DNA from: Paludibacter sp.
GTDB taxonomy: Bacteria; Bacteroidota; Bacteroidia; Bacteroidales; Paludibacteraceae
Assembly (NCBI GenBank): GCA_028710895.1
Contig: JAQTTH010000019.1
Coordinates: forward strand, 32,831-96,830
Reading direction: 5' to 3'
Length of the DNA: 64,000 nucleotides
Shown here: positions 1-8,154 of the stretch, piece after piece
How the letters are laid out: each line of letters begins with the position of its first letter
Numbering within the stretch: the first letter of the stretch is position 1
Notes under the pieces: generated by a model
What the model was told of the DNA's origin: nothing
What the model saw: the letters and a program-made list of their open reading frames with translations, nothing else
Databases searched by the model: none
Position numbers and translations under genes: made by a program

Positions 1-194
1 TGGCGGGATTTTTGACTGTTTCCGGCAACTTTCCCTAGTTTTACATCCCAAAATTCCGGCTCTACATCCAATTTGGAACTGAACTGGGAGACTTCACCAT
101 TTACTGATAAGCGGATCATAATGCTGGCCTTACCATCTTTGTTTACTTGATTCTTTCTCAAATAGAAGAGAATCTTAAAGGTACTTTTACTCAT
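1..194 (-). CDS. Tyrosine recombinase (site-specific integrase), N-terminal fragment cut by window edge
   Basis: Translating the minus strand from the ATG at 194 gives 64 codons open to the window edge. The peptide begins MSKSTFKILFYLRKNQ and continues with a GKASIMIRLSVNGE strand pattern and a LDVEPEFWD segment. This resembles the arm-type DNA-binding domain at the start of Bacteroidota tyrosine recombinases carried by conjugative and mobilizable elements. The core-binding and catalytic domains would lie outside the window, so activity cannot be judged. The gene points away from tRNA-Ser, whose 3' end lies about 300 bases to the right; that is the usual arrangement at the end of an element integrated in a tRNA gene. 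Assignment to the family is fairly sure; the element itself is inferred. Confidence 0.72.
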   Translation of the reverse strand, partial: MSKSTFKILFYLRKNQVNKDGKASIMIRLSVNGEVSQFSSKLDVEPEFWDVKLGKVAGNSQKSR

Positions 195-420
195 AATACT
201 TTCTTTTTAATTCCAAAACAATGGGCGTAATTTTCATTGCAAAGGAATGATTAATATTCAGTATATGAGCAGACACTTAATGCACAATAGGCGACAAATC
301 AGAGACTTAATCCTAAAATCGTTACTATTTACGAGGTCTCTTTTTCAGTAACGATTTAGTAACGAAACTCTGTCATTTTTTGGCTTTTACTTGACTTTCA
401 GACGTCAGCGACAAGCAATA
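195..420. other. Non-coding spacer between integrase and tRNA-Ser, with repeats
   Basis: No credible gene. The stretch holds AATCGTTACT at 317-326, its reverse complement AGTAACGATT at 347-356, and a further direct copy AGTAACGA at 358-365. Clustered short repeats between an integrase gene and a tRNA end are typical of recombinase arm-type sites, but no core att duplication can be seen because the other element end is outside the window. A weak minus-strand promoter-like TTCCTTTG lies at 240-247 upstream of the integrase. Confidence 0.45.
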
Positions 421-456
421 ACAAATCCCGTAAAACCTTGATTTTACGGGATTTGT
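421..456 (-). terminator. Hairpin terminator downstream of tRNA-Ser
   Basis: A perfect 15-bp inverted repeat (arms 421-435 and 442-456, ACAAATCCCGTAAAA and its complement) with a 6-base loop lies 35 bases beyond the 3' end of tRNA-Ser. It reads as an intrinsic terminator of the minus-strand tRNA transcript, though the U-tract is weak. Confidence 0.6.
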
Positions 457-491
457 CTAAGCTTTTCTACCATTTGTCTTCGGTAGTCAGC

Positions 492-578
492 GGAGAGGAA
501 GGGATTCGAACCCCCGGTACCCTTTTGGAGTACATACGCTTTCCAAGCGTACCTCTTCAACCGCTCGAGCACCTCTCC
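492..578 (-). tRNA. tRNA-Ser (anticodon GGA)
   Basis: The reverse complement folds as an 87-base class II tRNA. The acceptor stem is GGAGAGG paired with CCTCTCC, the anticodon stem-loop CGCTTGGAAAGCG carries GGA, there is a long variable arm as expected for serine, and the T-arm has GGTTCGAATCC. CCA is not encoded. An integrase gene faces away from its 3' end, making this tRNA a likely integration target. Confidence 0.95.
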
Positions 579-701
579 GTTTTTAAGGACTGCAAATGTA
601 TAAAAAGAAACCGACATAATAAAATCGAAACTGAGAATTTTATTCAGAAAATCTCTATGCAAATAATGCTGCAGAAATAATTTCAGTTAAGAAAAAATAC
701 A

Positions 702-709
702 TATCTTTG
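702..709 (+). promoter_or_regulatory. Bacteroidota-type -7 element (TATCTTTG) for the SPFH gene
   Basis: TATCTTTG matches the TAnnTTTG -7 consensus. The start codon at 751 would give a leader of roughly 35 bases. No clear -33 TTTG is seen. Confidence 0.6.
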
Positions 710-750
710 TGCCTTATCTAGTTTCAATTCACCAATAAAAAATTATACGT

Positions 751-1707
751 ATGGACTCAATTCCTTTTATTATTGTTGGGGTTCTTGTACTCCTTGTTGT
801 TTTTTCCGGCTTCGTAACTGTAAATCAGGGCTACGTGGCAGTTATAACCGTATTCGGTAAGTATCGACGCATTATGGGACCCGGTTTGAACTTCAAAATT
901 CCATTTATTGAAATGGTACATCGCCGTATTTCCATTCAAAACCGTTCGGTGGAGTTGGAATTTCAGGCTGTTACCCAGGATCAGGCTAATGTGTATTTCA
1001 AAGCCATGTTGCTGTATGCCGTATTCAATCAATCGGACGATGTGATTAAAAATGTGGCCTTCAAATTCGTTGACGATCGTAACTTTATGCAGGCGCTAAT
1101 CCGCACCATCGAAGGTACAATTCGTAGTTTCGTGGCAACTAAAAAGCAAGCTGAAATCCTCAGTCTTCGTACCGAAATCATTGAGGAAGTAAAAAAACAC
1201 CTTGACGATACCCTCGAAGCATGGGGTTATCACATGATTGACATTCAACTCAACGACATTACGTTCGACGAAGAAATTATCAAATCGATGGCTCGCGTGG
1301 TAGCTTCGAGCAACCTGAAAGCTGCAGCCGAAAACGAAGGACAAGCGCTGTTGATTACCAAAACCAAAGCTGCTGAAGCCGAAGGTAATGCTATTAAGAT
1401 TTCGGCATTGGCCGAAAAAGAAGCTGCTCAGCAACGTGGACAAGGTATTGCACTCTTCCGCGAAGAAGTGGCCAAAGGTATGGCTCAGGCTGCCCGTGAA
1501 ATGACTGACGCTGATCTCGACGCTTCCTTCTTACTGTTCAGTATGTGGACCGAAGCCATTAAACACTTTGGCGAAACAGGTACAGGTAACGTTATCTTCC
1601 TCGATGGTTCGACCGACGGTATGAACAAAACCATGACCCAAATGATGGGCATGATGAAAATGGAAGAACAAACTGCGAAAAAAGACAAACCTGCTGCTAA
1701 AAAATAA
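751..1707 (+). CDS. SPFH/band 7 (slipin/stomatin-like) membrane protein
   Basis: A 318-residue protein with one N-terminal membrane segment (about residues 4-26), then a stomatin/prohibitin/flotillin/HflK (SPFH) domain to about residue 215 (motif NQGYVAVITVFGKYRR near its start). A charged Ala/Glu-rich helix (about 190-260, AAAENEGQALLITKTKAAEAEG) is the usual oligomerisation coil. The tail is Met- and Lys-rich. Such proteins form membrane-bound rings that organise membrane domains or restrain proteases. No NfeD or FtsH gene is adjacent, so the partner is unknown. It is a single-gene unit with its own promoter (702-709) and a strong terminator (1726-1770). Confidence 0.85.
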   Translation: MDSIPFIIVGVLVLLVVFSGFVTVNQGYVAVITVFGKYRRIMGPGLNFKIPFIEMVHRRISIQNRSVELEFQAVTQDQANVYFKAMLLYAVFNQSDDVIKNVAFKFVDDRNFMQALIRTIEGTIRSFVATKKQAEILSLRTEIIEEVKKHLDDTLEAWGYHMIDIQLNDITFDEEIIKSMARVVASSNLKAAAENEGQALLITKTKAAEAEGNAIKISALAEKEAAQQRGQGIALFREEVAKGMAQAAREMTDADLDASFLLFSMWTEAIKHFGETGTGNVIFLDGSTDGMNKTMTQMMGMMKMEEQTAKKDKPAAKK

Positions 1708-1725
1708 ATGCTGCCATTAAAATAG

Positions 1726-1770
1726 ACTGCACATGCCTGCCTGAAATATGGTGCATGTGCAGTTTTTTTT
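1726..1770 (+). terminator. Intrinsic terminator after the SPFH gene
   Basis: An 11-bp stem, ACTGCACATGC (1726-1736) with GCATGTGCAGT (1753-1763), is followed by eight T residues (1763-1770). This is a textbook rho-independent terminator. Confidence 0.85.
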
Positions 1771-1861
1771 GTCTAAACACTACTCAAACAACCTTCAAAC
1801 CAGCTTCATTAAACTCCTGAAACTGCACAACCAATCATATTTCAATTAAAACCGGACATTA

Positions 1862-2050
1862 CATTCCTACTATTTCATATAGCATTCACAGAATTACATA
1901 TTTCATTCATTAAATTAATAGTAGCATTCTCAAGATTAATAATTATATTCTTTAGATTGATAAATTTATTCGTATTATTTATATTTACATACACGTTTTT
2001 ATATATTTCATTCCCATTTTTACATATTTCTCATCCGTTATTACAATTTA
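1862..2050. repeat. Array of nine degenerate 21-bp units
   Basis: The pentamer CATTC or a near variant recurs at 1862, 1883, 1904, 1925, 1946, 1967, 1988, 2009 and 2030, every interval being exactly 21 bp. A second AT-rich block (ATTnATA) follows each about half a unit later. The array fills most of the AT-rich gap between the SPFH terminator and the promoter of the HTH gene. On the minus strand one frame is open across it and reads as heptads with Asn every seventh residue (for example NLKNIIINLENATINLMNE), but there is no ATG at a gene-like position. It may be curved DNA, a set of operators, or a decayed heptad-coding repeat. Confidence 0.7.
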
Positions 2051-2056
2051 TCTTTA

Positions 2057-2064
2057 TACATTTG
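2057..2064 (+). promoter_or_regulatory. Bacteroidota-type -7 element (TACATTTG) for the HTH gene
   Basis: TACATTTG fits TAnnTTTG; the start codon is 32 bases downstream. It directly abuts the 21-bp repeat array. Confidence 0.55.
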
Positions 2065-2095
2065 CATATTCAACCTTATAACTAACTACTTCATT

Positions 2096-2449
2096 ATGCT
2101 AAAACTAAACTTGCAACCCATTTTTAAGGCACGTGGAATCGACAGACCGCATGCATTCCTCGTAAGAATAGGATTAACTGCACATTCTGCCAGTTTGATT
2201 CTAAGCAAAGAGCCAAAAGTATTAAAACTTCAGCACGTAGAGCTTATTTGCAGACACCTGAACTGTGAACCTAACGACCTGCTACTATGGAGTCCCGACA
2301 AAAACAATCCGGTTGCTGAGAATCATCCACTGTATAACCTAAGCGAAAAATCATCAAGCTCTGCCAGCGGTATTAATACCATGCGTGATATTCCATACAA
2401 AGAACTAAAGGAAATTACGTTGAATCTGGCCAACAGGGATAAAGTATAA
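2096..2449 (+). CDS. Cro/C1-type helix-turn-helix transcriptional regulator
   Basis: A 117-residue cytosolic protein. Residues about 4-65 form a compact five-helix XRE-type DNA-binding domain, with the pattern FLVRIGLTAHSASLILSKE as the helix-turn-helix and LICRHLNCEPNDLL as the closing helix. This resembles short regulators of the YozG/HTH_26 group common in Bacteroidota. The remaining roughly 45 residues are polar with no recognised ligand domain. The gene stands alone between the 21-bp array and ileS, so autoregulation through the array is possible but unproven. The target genes are unknown. Confidence 0.75.
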   Translation: MLKLNLQPIFKARGIDRPHAFLVRIGLTAHSASLILSKEPKVLKLQHVELICRHLNCEPNDLLLWSPDKNNPVAENHPLYNLSEKSSSSASGINTMRDIPYKELKEITLNLANRDKV

Positions 2450-2514
2450 AACACTATCCTTTATTCATTCAAATTCAATATCTTCTATCACTTTCTCTTT
2501 CCATTTATTTTTTG

Positions 2515-2522
2515 TAATTTTG
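2515..2522 (+). promoter_or_regulatory. -7 element (TAATTTTG) for ileS
   Basis: TAATTTTG matches TAnnTTTG. Transcription would begin near 2530, leaving a leader of about 100 bases before the ATG at 2627. Confidence 0.55.
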
Positions 2523-2530
2523 CACCCCTA

Positions 2531-2575
2531 AATTAGTTATCGGTTAATTAGATATCGGTTAATTAGTTGATACGA
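2531..2575 (+). repeat. 15-bp tandem repeat in the ileS leader
   Basis: Three consecutive 15-bp blocks begin with AATTAG: AATTAGTTATCGGTT (2531-2545), AATTAGATATCGGTT (2546-2560) and a divergent third (2561-2575). They lie inside the predicted untranslated leader of ileS. No T-box structure is recognisable. Confidence 0.6.
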
Positions 2576-2626
2576 ATCCCTCAATTCTTTGGGTTCGTTT
2601 TAATTTGTATAATTCGCATTTTTCTC

Positions 2627-5600
2627 ATGAAAAAGTTTAAAGAATATTCCGGCCTGAATTTATCGGACATCAACAAGGAAATGCTCTCGCAATGGAGCGA
2701 GAAAGACATTTTCCATAAAAGTATCGAAACCCGCGAAGGGAAACCGTCGTTTGTTTTCTATGAAGGGCCTCCTTCGGCTAACGGCCTTCCGGGCATTCAC
2801 CACGTAATGGGACGTACGATTAAAGACGTTTTTTGCCGTTACAAAACCATGCAGGGTTTTCAGGTAAAACGTAAAGCCGGCTGGGATACACACGGACTTC
2901 CCGTGGAGCTGGGTGTGGAAAAAGCACTGGGCATTACCAAAGAAGACATTGGTAGCAAAATCAGTGTGGACGACTACAATGCTGCCTGCCGTAAAGATGT
3001 GCTCAAATACACCAAAGAGTGGGAAGACCTGACCACTAAAATGGGCTATTGGGTGGATATGAACGATCCGTACATCACCTACGACAATCGTTACATCGAA
3101 ACGCTTTGGTGGCTGCTAAAACAACTTTATAACAAAAACTTATTATACAAAGGCTACACCATTCAGCCTTACTCGCCGGCTGCCGGTACCGGACTTTCAA
3201 CACACGAGCTTAACCAACCCGGTTGCTACCGCGATGTGAAAGATACCACTTGTGTGGCGCAATTTAAGTTGAAAAACGAAGAGAACACGTACTTCCTGGC
3301 TTGGACAACTACGCCATGGACTTTGCCTTCGAATACCGCTTTGTGCGTTGGTCCGAACATCGATTATGTCAAAGTAAAAACTCAGAATCCCTATACCAAA
3401 CAAGACTGTAACCTCATTTTAGCCGAAAGTCTGCTTGCAGCCGTTATGGGCAAAAATGGGTACGAAGTTTTGTCGCACAAAAAAGGAATGGAGCTAGCCG
3501 GAATTGAATACGAGCAACTGATCCCCTGGGTAAATCCGGGCGAAGGTGCTTTTAAAGTTATCACCGGTGATTTTGTGACTACCGAAGACGGTACAGGTAT
3601 CGTTCACATTGCACCTACTTTTGGTGCGGATGATGACCGCGTAGCAAAACAAAATGGCGTGCCTCCGATGTTGCTTATCGACAAAGATGGCAACCGCCAG
3701 CCAATGGTAGATCGCACCGGTAAATTCTTCAAGTTAGAAGATTTAAGCGCTGAGTTTGTAGCTTCAAACGTAAACGCCGATTTATACGCCGAGTATGCCG
3801 GACGCTATGTGAAAAATGCATACGACAGCACCCTGGGCGACGATGACACAACGCTTGATGTTGATCTTTGCGTGATGCTGAAGCAACAGGGCTTGGCATT
3901 TAAAATAGAAAAACATACACACAACTATCCACACTGCTGGCGTACCGATAAACCGGTATTGTATTATCCGTTGGATAGCTGGTTTGTAAAAACCACTGCT
4001 TGTCGCGAGGAAATGATGTCGCTCAACGACACCATCAACTGGAAACCACAATCTACCGGAACAGGTCGTTTTGGTAAATGGTTGGAAAACCTGCAGGACT
4101 GGAACTTATCGCGTAGCCGCTATTGGGGAACGCCACTTCCTATCTGGCGCAGCGAAGATGGAACCGAAGAAATTTGTATTGGTTCGGTGGAAGAGCTCGT
4201 TGCTGAAATTGAGAAATCAATAGCAGCCGGATTTATGACCGAAAATCCTTACAAGAACTTTAAAGTGGGTGAATATACTGCCGAAAATTACGCAGTAAAA
4301 AATATAGACTTACACCGTCCGTATGTGGATGGCATCGTGTTGGTGTCGGCTTCGGGCAAACCCATGAAGCGCGAGCTCGACCTGATTGACGTTTGGTTCG
4401 ATTCGGGTGCTATGCCCTACGCACAATTGCATTATCCGTTCGAAAACAAAGAACTGATTGATAATCACACGAATTTCCCTGCCGACTTTATTTCGGAAGG
4501 TGTTGACCAAACCCGTGGTTGGTTCTTTACGCTTCATGCTATCAGCACCATGGTTCGTGGTTCGGTGGCTTTCAAAAGTGTTATATCCAACGGACTTGTA
4601 TTGGACAAAAATGGTAACAAGATGTCGAAACGTCTGGGTAATGGTGTCGATCCATTCTCAACAATTGAGAAATATGGTTCCGATCCGCTTCGTTGGTACA
4701 TGATGACCAATGCTTCGCCCTGGGATAACCTGAAGTTTGATTCGGAAGGTATCGACGAAGTGCGTCGTAAATTCTTCGGAACGCTTTACAATACTTATTC
4801 GTTCTTTTCGCTCTATGCTAACGTGGATAAATTTACCTACGCTGAAGCCGAAATACCAATGGAAAACCGTCCGGAAATCGACCGCTGGATTATTTCATTG
4901 CTCAATACGCTGGTGAAAGATGTAACCGAGTATTATGAGACTTACGAACCAACCCGTGCGGGACGTGCTATCTCCGATTTTGTGGGTGAAAACCTCAGCA
5001 ACTGGTATGTTCGCCTGAACCGCAAACGCTACTGGGGTGGTGAATATGACGAAGATAAAATTTCGGCTTACCAAACACTTTATACCTGTTTGGAAACCGT
5101 CACTAGACTGATGGCTCCGATTGCGCCATTCTTTGCCGACCATTTGTTCCTGGATCTGAATGCCGTTACCAGAAAAGATACCAATGAATCTGTTCACCTG
5201 GCTAACTTCCCAACGTACGACGAAGCATTGATTGACAGCAACCTCGAAGCTTGTATGCAGTTGGCACAACAAACCTCGTCGATGATATTGGCATTGCGCC
5301 GTAAAGCCGACAAAAAGGTTCGTCAGCCATTGACTAAAGCTGTTATTCCTGCTCCCGACGAAATTACTTTCAACCAGCTGAGCTATATCGCCGACCTGGT
5401 TAAAGCTGAGGTAAACGTAAAGGAAATTGAAGTAATTCCGGCCGACAACGACATGGAAAATCTGGTGAAGAAAATCAAACCAAACTTCAAAACGTTGGGT
5501 AAAAAATACGGCAAACAAATGAAGGAAATTGCCAACGCCATGAATTCGTTTGGGAATCATGAAATTGGCGAGATTGAACGCAACGGAAAATACACATTGA

Positions 5601-5986
5601 CGTTACCTTCCGGCAACGTGGAATTGACTCCCGAGGACGTAGAAATCATTACCGAAGATATGCCCGGCTGGTTGGTTGCCAACGAAGGAAAACTCACCGT
5701 GGCACTCGACATTACCGTAACCGACGCTTTGGTACGCGAAGGCATTGCCCGCGAGTTGGTAAACCGTATTCAAAACATCCGTAAATCAAACGGTTACGAA
5801 ATCGTTGATAAGATTTTGGTAGAAATTGAAAGTCGTGATGAAATTAAAGCTGCCGTTGAAGAATATGCAAATTACATCGCTTCGCAGACATTAGCCAACT
5901 CAGTGGTGTTAGTCGCTGAATTAAAGGATGCTACAGAACTGGAATTTGACGAATACAATGTGAAAGTAACAGTCAAAAAAGCATAA
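2627..5986 (+). CDS. ileS: Isoleucyl-tRNA synthetase
   Basis: A class I aminoacyl-tRNA synthetase of 1119 residues that charges tRNA-Ile in the cytosol. The HIGH signature appears as GIHH (about residues 56-59, in GPPSANGLPGIHH) and the second signature as KMSKR (about 665-669). The CP1 editing domain lies between (about 220-430), and the anticodon-binding helical domain follows residue 720. The length fits the long, eukaryote-like IleS type found in many Bacteroidota, which lacks the C-terminal zinc finger of the short type. An upstream TTG at 2567 would add a hydrophobic 20-residue extension. I chose the ATG at 2627 because MKKFKEYSGLN is the family-like start. Confidence 0.97.
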   Translation: MKKFKEYSGLNLSDINKEMLSQWSEKDIFHKSIETREGKPSFVFYEGPPSANGLPGIHHVMGRTIKDVFCRYKTMQGFQVKRKAGWDTHGLPVELGVEKALGITKEDIGSKISVDDYNAACRKDVLKYTKEWEDLTTKMGYWVDMNDPYITYDNRYIETLWWLLKQLYNKNLLYKGYTIQPYSPAAGTGLSTHELNQPGCYRDVKDTTCVAQFKLKNEENTYFLAWTTTPWTLPSNTALCVGPNIDYVKVKTQNPYTKQDCNLILAESLLAAVMGKNGYEVLSHKKGMELAGIEYEQLIPWVNPGEGAFKVITGDFVTTEDGTGIVHIAPTFGADDDRVAKQNGVPPMLLIDKDGNRQPMVDRTGKFFKLEDLSAEFVASNVNADLYAEYAGRYVKNAYDSTLGDDDTTLDVDLCVMLKQQGLAFKIEKHTHNYPHCWRTDKPVLYYPLDSWFVKTTACREEMMSLNDTINWKPQSTGTGRFGKWLENLQDWNLSRSRYWGTPLPIWRSEDGTEEICIGSVEELVAEIEKSIAAGFMTENPYKNFKVGEYTAENYAVKNIDLHRPYVDGIVLVSASGKPMKRELDLIDVWFDSGAMPYAQLHYPFENKELIDNHTNFPADFISEGVDQTRGWFFTLHAISTMVRGSVAFKSVISNGLVLDKNGNKMSKRLGNGVDPFSTIEKYGSDPLRWYMMTNASPWDNLKFDSEGIDEVRRKFFGTLYNTYSFFSLYANVDKFTYAEAEIPMENRPEIDRWIISLLNTLVKDVTEYYETYEPTRAGRAISDFVGENLSNWYVRLNRKRYWGGEYDEDKISAYQTLYTCLETVTRLMAPIAPFFADHLFLDLNAVTRKDTNESVHLANFPTYDEALIDSNLEACMQLAQQTSSMILALRRKADKKVRQPLTKAVIPAPDEITFNQLSYIADLVKAEVNVKEIEVIPADNDMENLVKKIKPNFKTLGKKYGKQMKEIANAMNSFGNHEIGEIERNGKYTLTLPSGNVELTPEDVEIITEDMPGWLVANEGKLTVALDITVTDALVREGIARELVNRIQNIRKSNGYEIVDKILVEIESRDEIKAAVEEYANYIASQTLANSVVLVAELKDATELEFDEYNVKVTVKKA

Positions 5987-6038
5987 CAGAACATACACTA
6001 AATTAATTACCAAAATAATTGGCTAACTGAAAGTAATT

Positions 6039-6079
6039 CGCTATTTTCGCAGGCAATTATAAAAATATAGAAAATAGCG
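6039..6079. repeat. Inverted repeat between ileS and the DksA-like gene
   Basis: CGCTATTTTC (6039-6048) and its complement GAAAATAGCG (6070-6079) form a 10-bp stem with a 21-base loop. It may terminate ileS transcription or shape the next leader. A weak promoter-like TATCTTTC follows at 6089-6096. Confidence 0.4.
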
Positions 6080-6125
6080 AGTTTATACTATCTTTCCCCT
6101 AAAAAACTGTTTAATAATTACGACT

Positions 6126-6503
6126 ATGAGTGAAAAAACAAGATACACGGATGCCGAATTGGATGAATTTCGCGTGTTGATAACCGAAAAACTTGAAAAA
6201 GCGCAACGCGAATACGAAGAATTACGCAACAGCATCGCTAATTTAGATGGAAATGATGTAATGGACACTTCACCTACTTTCAAAGTATTGGAAGAAGGAG
6301 CAGCTACACTTTCGAAAGAAGAAGCAGGCAGACTGGCACAACGTCAAATGAAGTTTATTCAACACCTACAATCAGCAATGATTCGTATTGAAAATAAAAC
6401 GTACGGAATTTGTCGCGAAACCGGAAAACTTATTCCGAAAGAACGTTTGCGCGCTGTTCCACATGCAACTTTGAGCATTGAAGCTAAAAACGATCAAAAG
6501 TAA
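6126..6503 (+). CDS. TraR/DksA-family RNA polymerase-binding regulator
   Basis: A 125-residue protein with an N-terminal coiled coil (about 10-85, rich in Glu/Lys) and a C-terminal globular tip ending YGICRETGKLIPKERLRAVP. This is the DksA/TraR pattern; such proteins insert the coiled coil into the RNA polymerase secondary channel and work with ppGpp. The zinc-finger region is reduced: only one Cys remains, where classical DksA has four. Cys-poor DksA variants are common in Bacteroidota. It sits just upstream of lspA on the same strand, separated by a hairpin (6523-6557). Confidence 0.88.
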   Translation: MSEKTRYTDAELDEFRVLITEKLEKAQREYEELRNSIANLDGNDVMDTSPTFKVLEEGAATLSKEEAGRLAQRQMKFIQHLQSAMIRIENKTYGICRETGKLIPKERLRAVPHATLSIEAKNDQK

Positions 6504-6522
6504 GACCATACACGTAACACTC

Positions 6523-6562
6523 AATTCGGCAGCGGGACTATTGTCTGTTGCCGAATTTGTGT
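6523..6562 (+). terminator. Likely terminator after the DksA-like gene
   Basis: AATTCGGCA (6523-6531) pairs with TGCCGAATT (6549-6557), followed by a T-rich stretch. The stem is moderate, so read-through into lspA is possible. Confidence 0.55.
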
Positions 6563-6659
6563 TTAATTTAGCGTCGAATTAACTCTGACCGGTTATCAAT
6601 CGCTCATTTCATCAACAGGCAACTTAATCAGGCCTTATTAACTATAAATTAATCCAACC

Positions 6660-7271
6660 ATGTCAATAACAAAAAAGTCCATTTTACTCATCTTCCTGAT
6701 TCTCTTCATCGATCAGGCAGTAAAAATCTACGTCAAACTCAATTTCAGTTTGGGCGAACATGTTGATGTTTTTGGTTGGTTCAAGATATTCTTTATCGAA
6801 AACAATGGGATGGCTTTTGGTATGGAATTAATTGGAAAATTATTCCTTACACTTTTCCGGATTGTTGCTGTGGCAGCACTTGCCTATTACATTCACATTC
6901 TGATAAAAAAACAGGTTCGGACCGGTTATATTCTGACTATTTCACTCGTTTTAGCGGGAGCTGCCGGCAACATTATCGATTCAATGTTTTACGGCTTATT
7001 GTTTAGCGCAAGCAATTATATGGGACCTGCTGCTACATTTCTACCACATGGAGGAGGTTACGCCGGTCTGTTCTACGGCAAAGTAGTCGACATGCTTTAT
7101 TTCCCAATTATAAAGAACGCTGCCGGTGAAACAGTCTTTTTCAGTCCTATTTTTAATATTGCCGATTCAGCCATAAGTGTGGCAGTTGGTATTATTTTAA
7201 TATTCTTCCGCAAAGAGTTGAACGAAAGCCTTGAAAAAAAACAAGAAGAAAATGATCAATTCGCTGAGTAA
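6660..7271 (+). CDS. lspA: Lipoprotein signal peptidase (signal peptidase II)
   Basis: An inner-membrane aspartyl protease of 203 residues that cleaves prolipoprotein signal peptides ahead of the lipidated Cys. It has four predicted membrane helices and the family motifs DQAVK (first helix), NNGMAFGM, GNIIDSMFYG and FNIADSAIS. The Asp residues in the last two motifs are the catalytic pair. It is somewhat longer than enterobacterial LspA (about 165 residues), with an insertion between the third and fourth helices that is typical of Bacteroidota. It overlaps the next lipoprotein gene by 20 bases, implying translational coupling. Confidence 0.95.
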   Translation: MSITKKSILLIFLILFIDQAVKIYVKLNFSLGEHVDVFGWFKIFFIENNGMAFGMELIGKLFLTLFRIVAVAALAYYIHILIKKQVRTGYILTISLVLAGAAGNIIDSMFYGLLFSASNYMGPAATFLPHGGGYAGLFYGKVVDMLYFPIIKNAAGETVFFSPIFNIADSAISVAVGIILIFFRKELNESLEKKQEENDQFAE

Positions 7272-8154
7272 ATCTTTCAGTAAGCTGTTTTTCACCTTTA
7301 TTTGTATTGCCTTTTTAGCAGCATGCGGCGGAAGACCAAGTGGCGTTTTAAATAAAAACGACATGACTGAGGTATTGACCGACCTGCACAAACTGGATGG
7401 TTCATTAGCTGCAAAAGGAATCTTATATGGCAACTCGGATGAGAAAAACGCCTATTACAGCTCCGTACTAAAGAAACACGGTATCACGCAGGCCCAATTT
7501 GATTCATCCTTAGTCTGGTACACCAAAAATCCTAAAAAATTCGACGACATTTACATTAAAGTATTAGCCAATCTGACTGATTTGGGTAATGATATAAAAA
7601 AAGGAAAATATCATTCGGTTGATTCTACCGAATTGGCTAAGATAAAATACAATATCTGGAACAAGCGCTTCAAATATGTTCTTACAAAAGATTCAGCAAG
7701 AACACGTCTCGACTTTGAAATTCAGGATCAGGGATTCCTGCTCGCCGATGTTTATGTTCTGAAATTCACGCAACGAATAGCTCCCGAAGATTCCTGCGAC
7801 GAACCGGTTATCCGCTTCCAGATTAATTATTTGAATGGTGGCGTTCACGGAGTTATCAAAACGGCTTATCACGATGGCATAACCCGTCGGTATATGTTCC
7901 GACTCACATCAACACATCCATACAAAATCAAATCAATTTCGGGACAATTGCTCGGAAGTTCGGCTTACAAAGGCAAATTCAATGCAACAGTAGATAGTAT
8001 TACATTGACACGTATTTACAACCCGACCAAGCAGGATAGTATAATGAAAATATTGCAAAAAACTGATTCGGTTCATTACAAGAAACCGGCACCTATATTT
8101 GTTCCGCAGGCAGTCAGAACCCGCAATATACGATCATTGATTCTAAGAAAATAA
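7252..8154 (+). CDS. DUF4296-family lipoprotein
   Basis: A 300-residue predicted lipoprotein. From the ATG at 7252 there is a signal peptide with lipobox LAAC (Cys25). Residues about 33-115 match the DUF4296 pattern (LNKNDMTEVLTDLHKLDG followed by YYSSVLKKHG). The rest is a polar periplasmic region with no recognised domain. An upstream TTG at 7231 is possible, but the ATG has a purine-rich AGAAGAA ahead of it and gives a better signal peptide. DUF4296 genes are regularly found beside lspA in Bacteroidota. The role is unknown; an outer-membrane or periplasmic lipoprotein is likely. Confidence 0.8.
   Translation: MINSLSKSFSKLFFTFICIAFLAACGGRPSGVLNKNDMTEVLTDLHKLDGSLAAKGILYGNSDEKNAYYSSVLKKHGITQAQFDSSLVWYTKNPKKFDDIYIKVLANLTDLGNDIKKGKYHSVDSTELAKIKYNIWNKRFKYVLTKDSARTRLDFEIQDQGFLLADVYVLKFTQRIAPEDSCDEPVIRFQINYLNGGVHGVIKTAYHDGITRRYMFRLTSTHPYKIKSISGQLLGSSAYKGKFNATVDSITLTRIYNPTKQDSIMKILQKTDSVHYKKPAPIFVPQAVRTRNIRSLILRK

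Noticed and set aside
1862..2050. CRISPR array
   Set aside because: Units are 21 bp with no conserved repeat and spacer division, and no cas genes are nearby.
4895..5560. Long open frame (221 codons) on the minus strand inside ileS
   Set aside because: It is antisense to strongly conserved ileS sequence, has no recognisable domain and reflects codon bias of the real gene.
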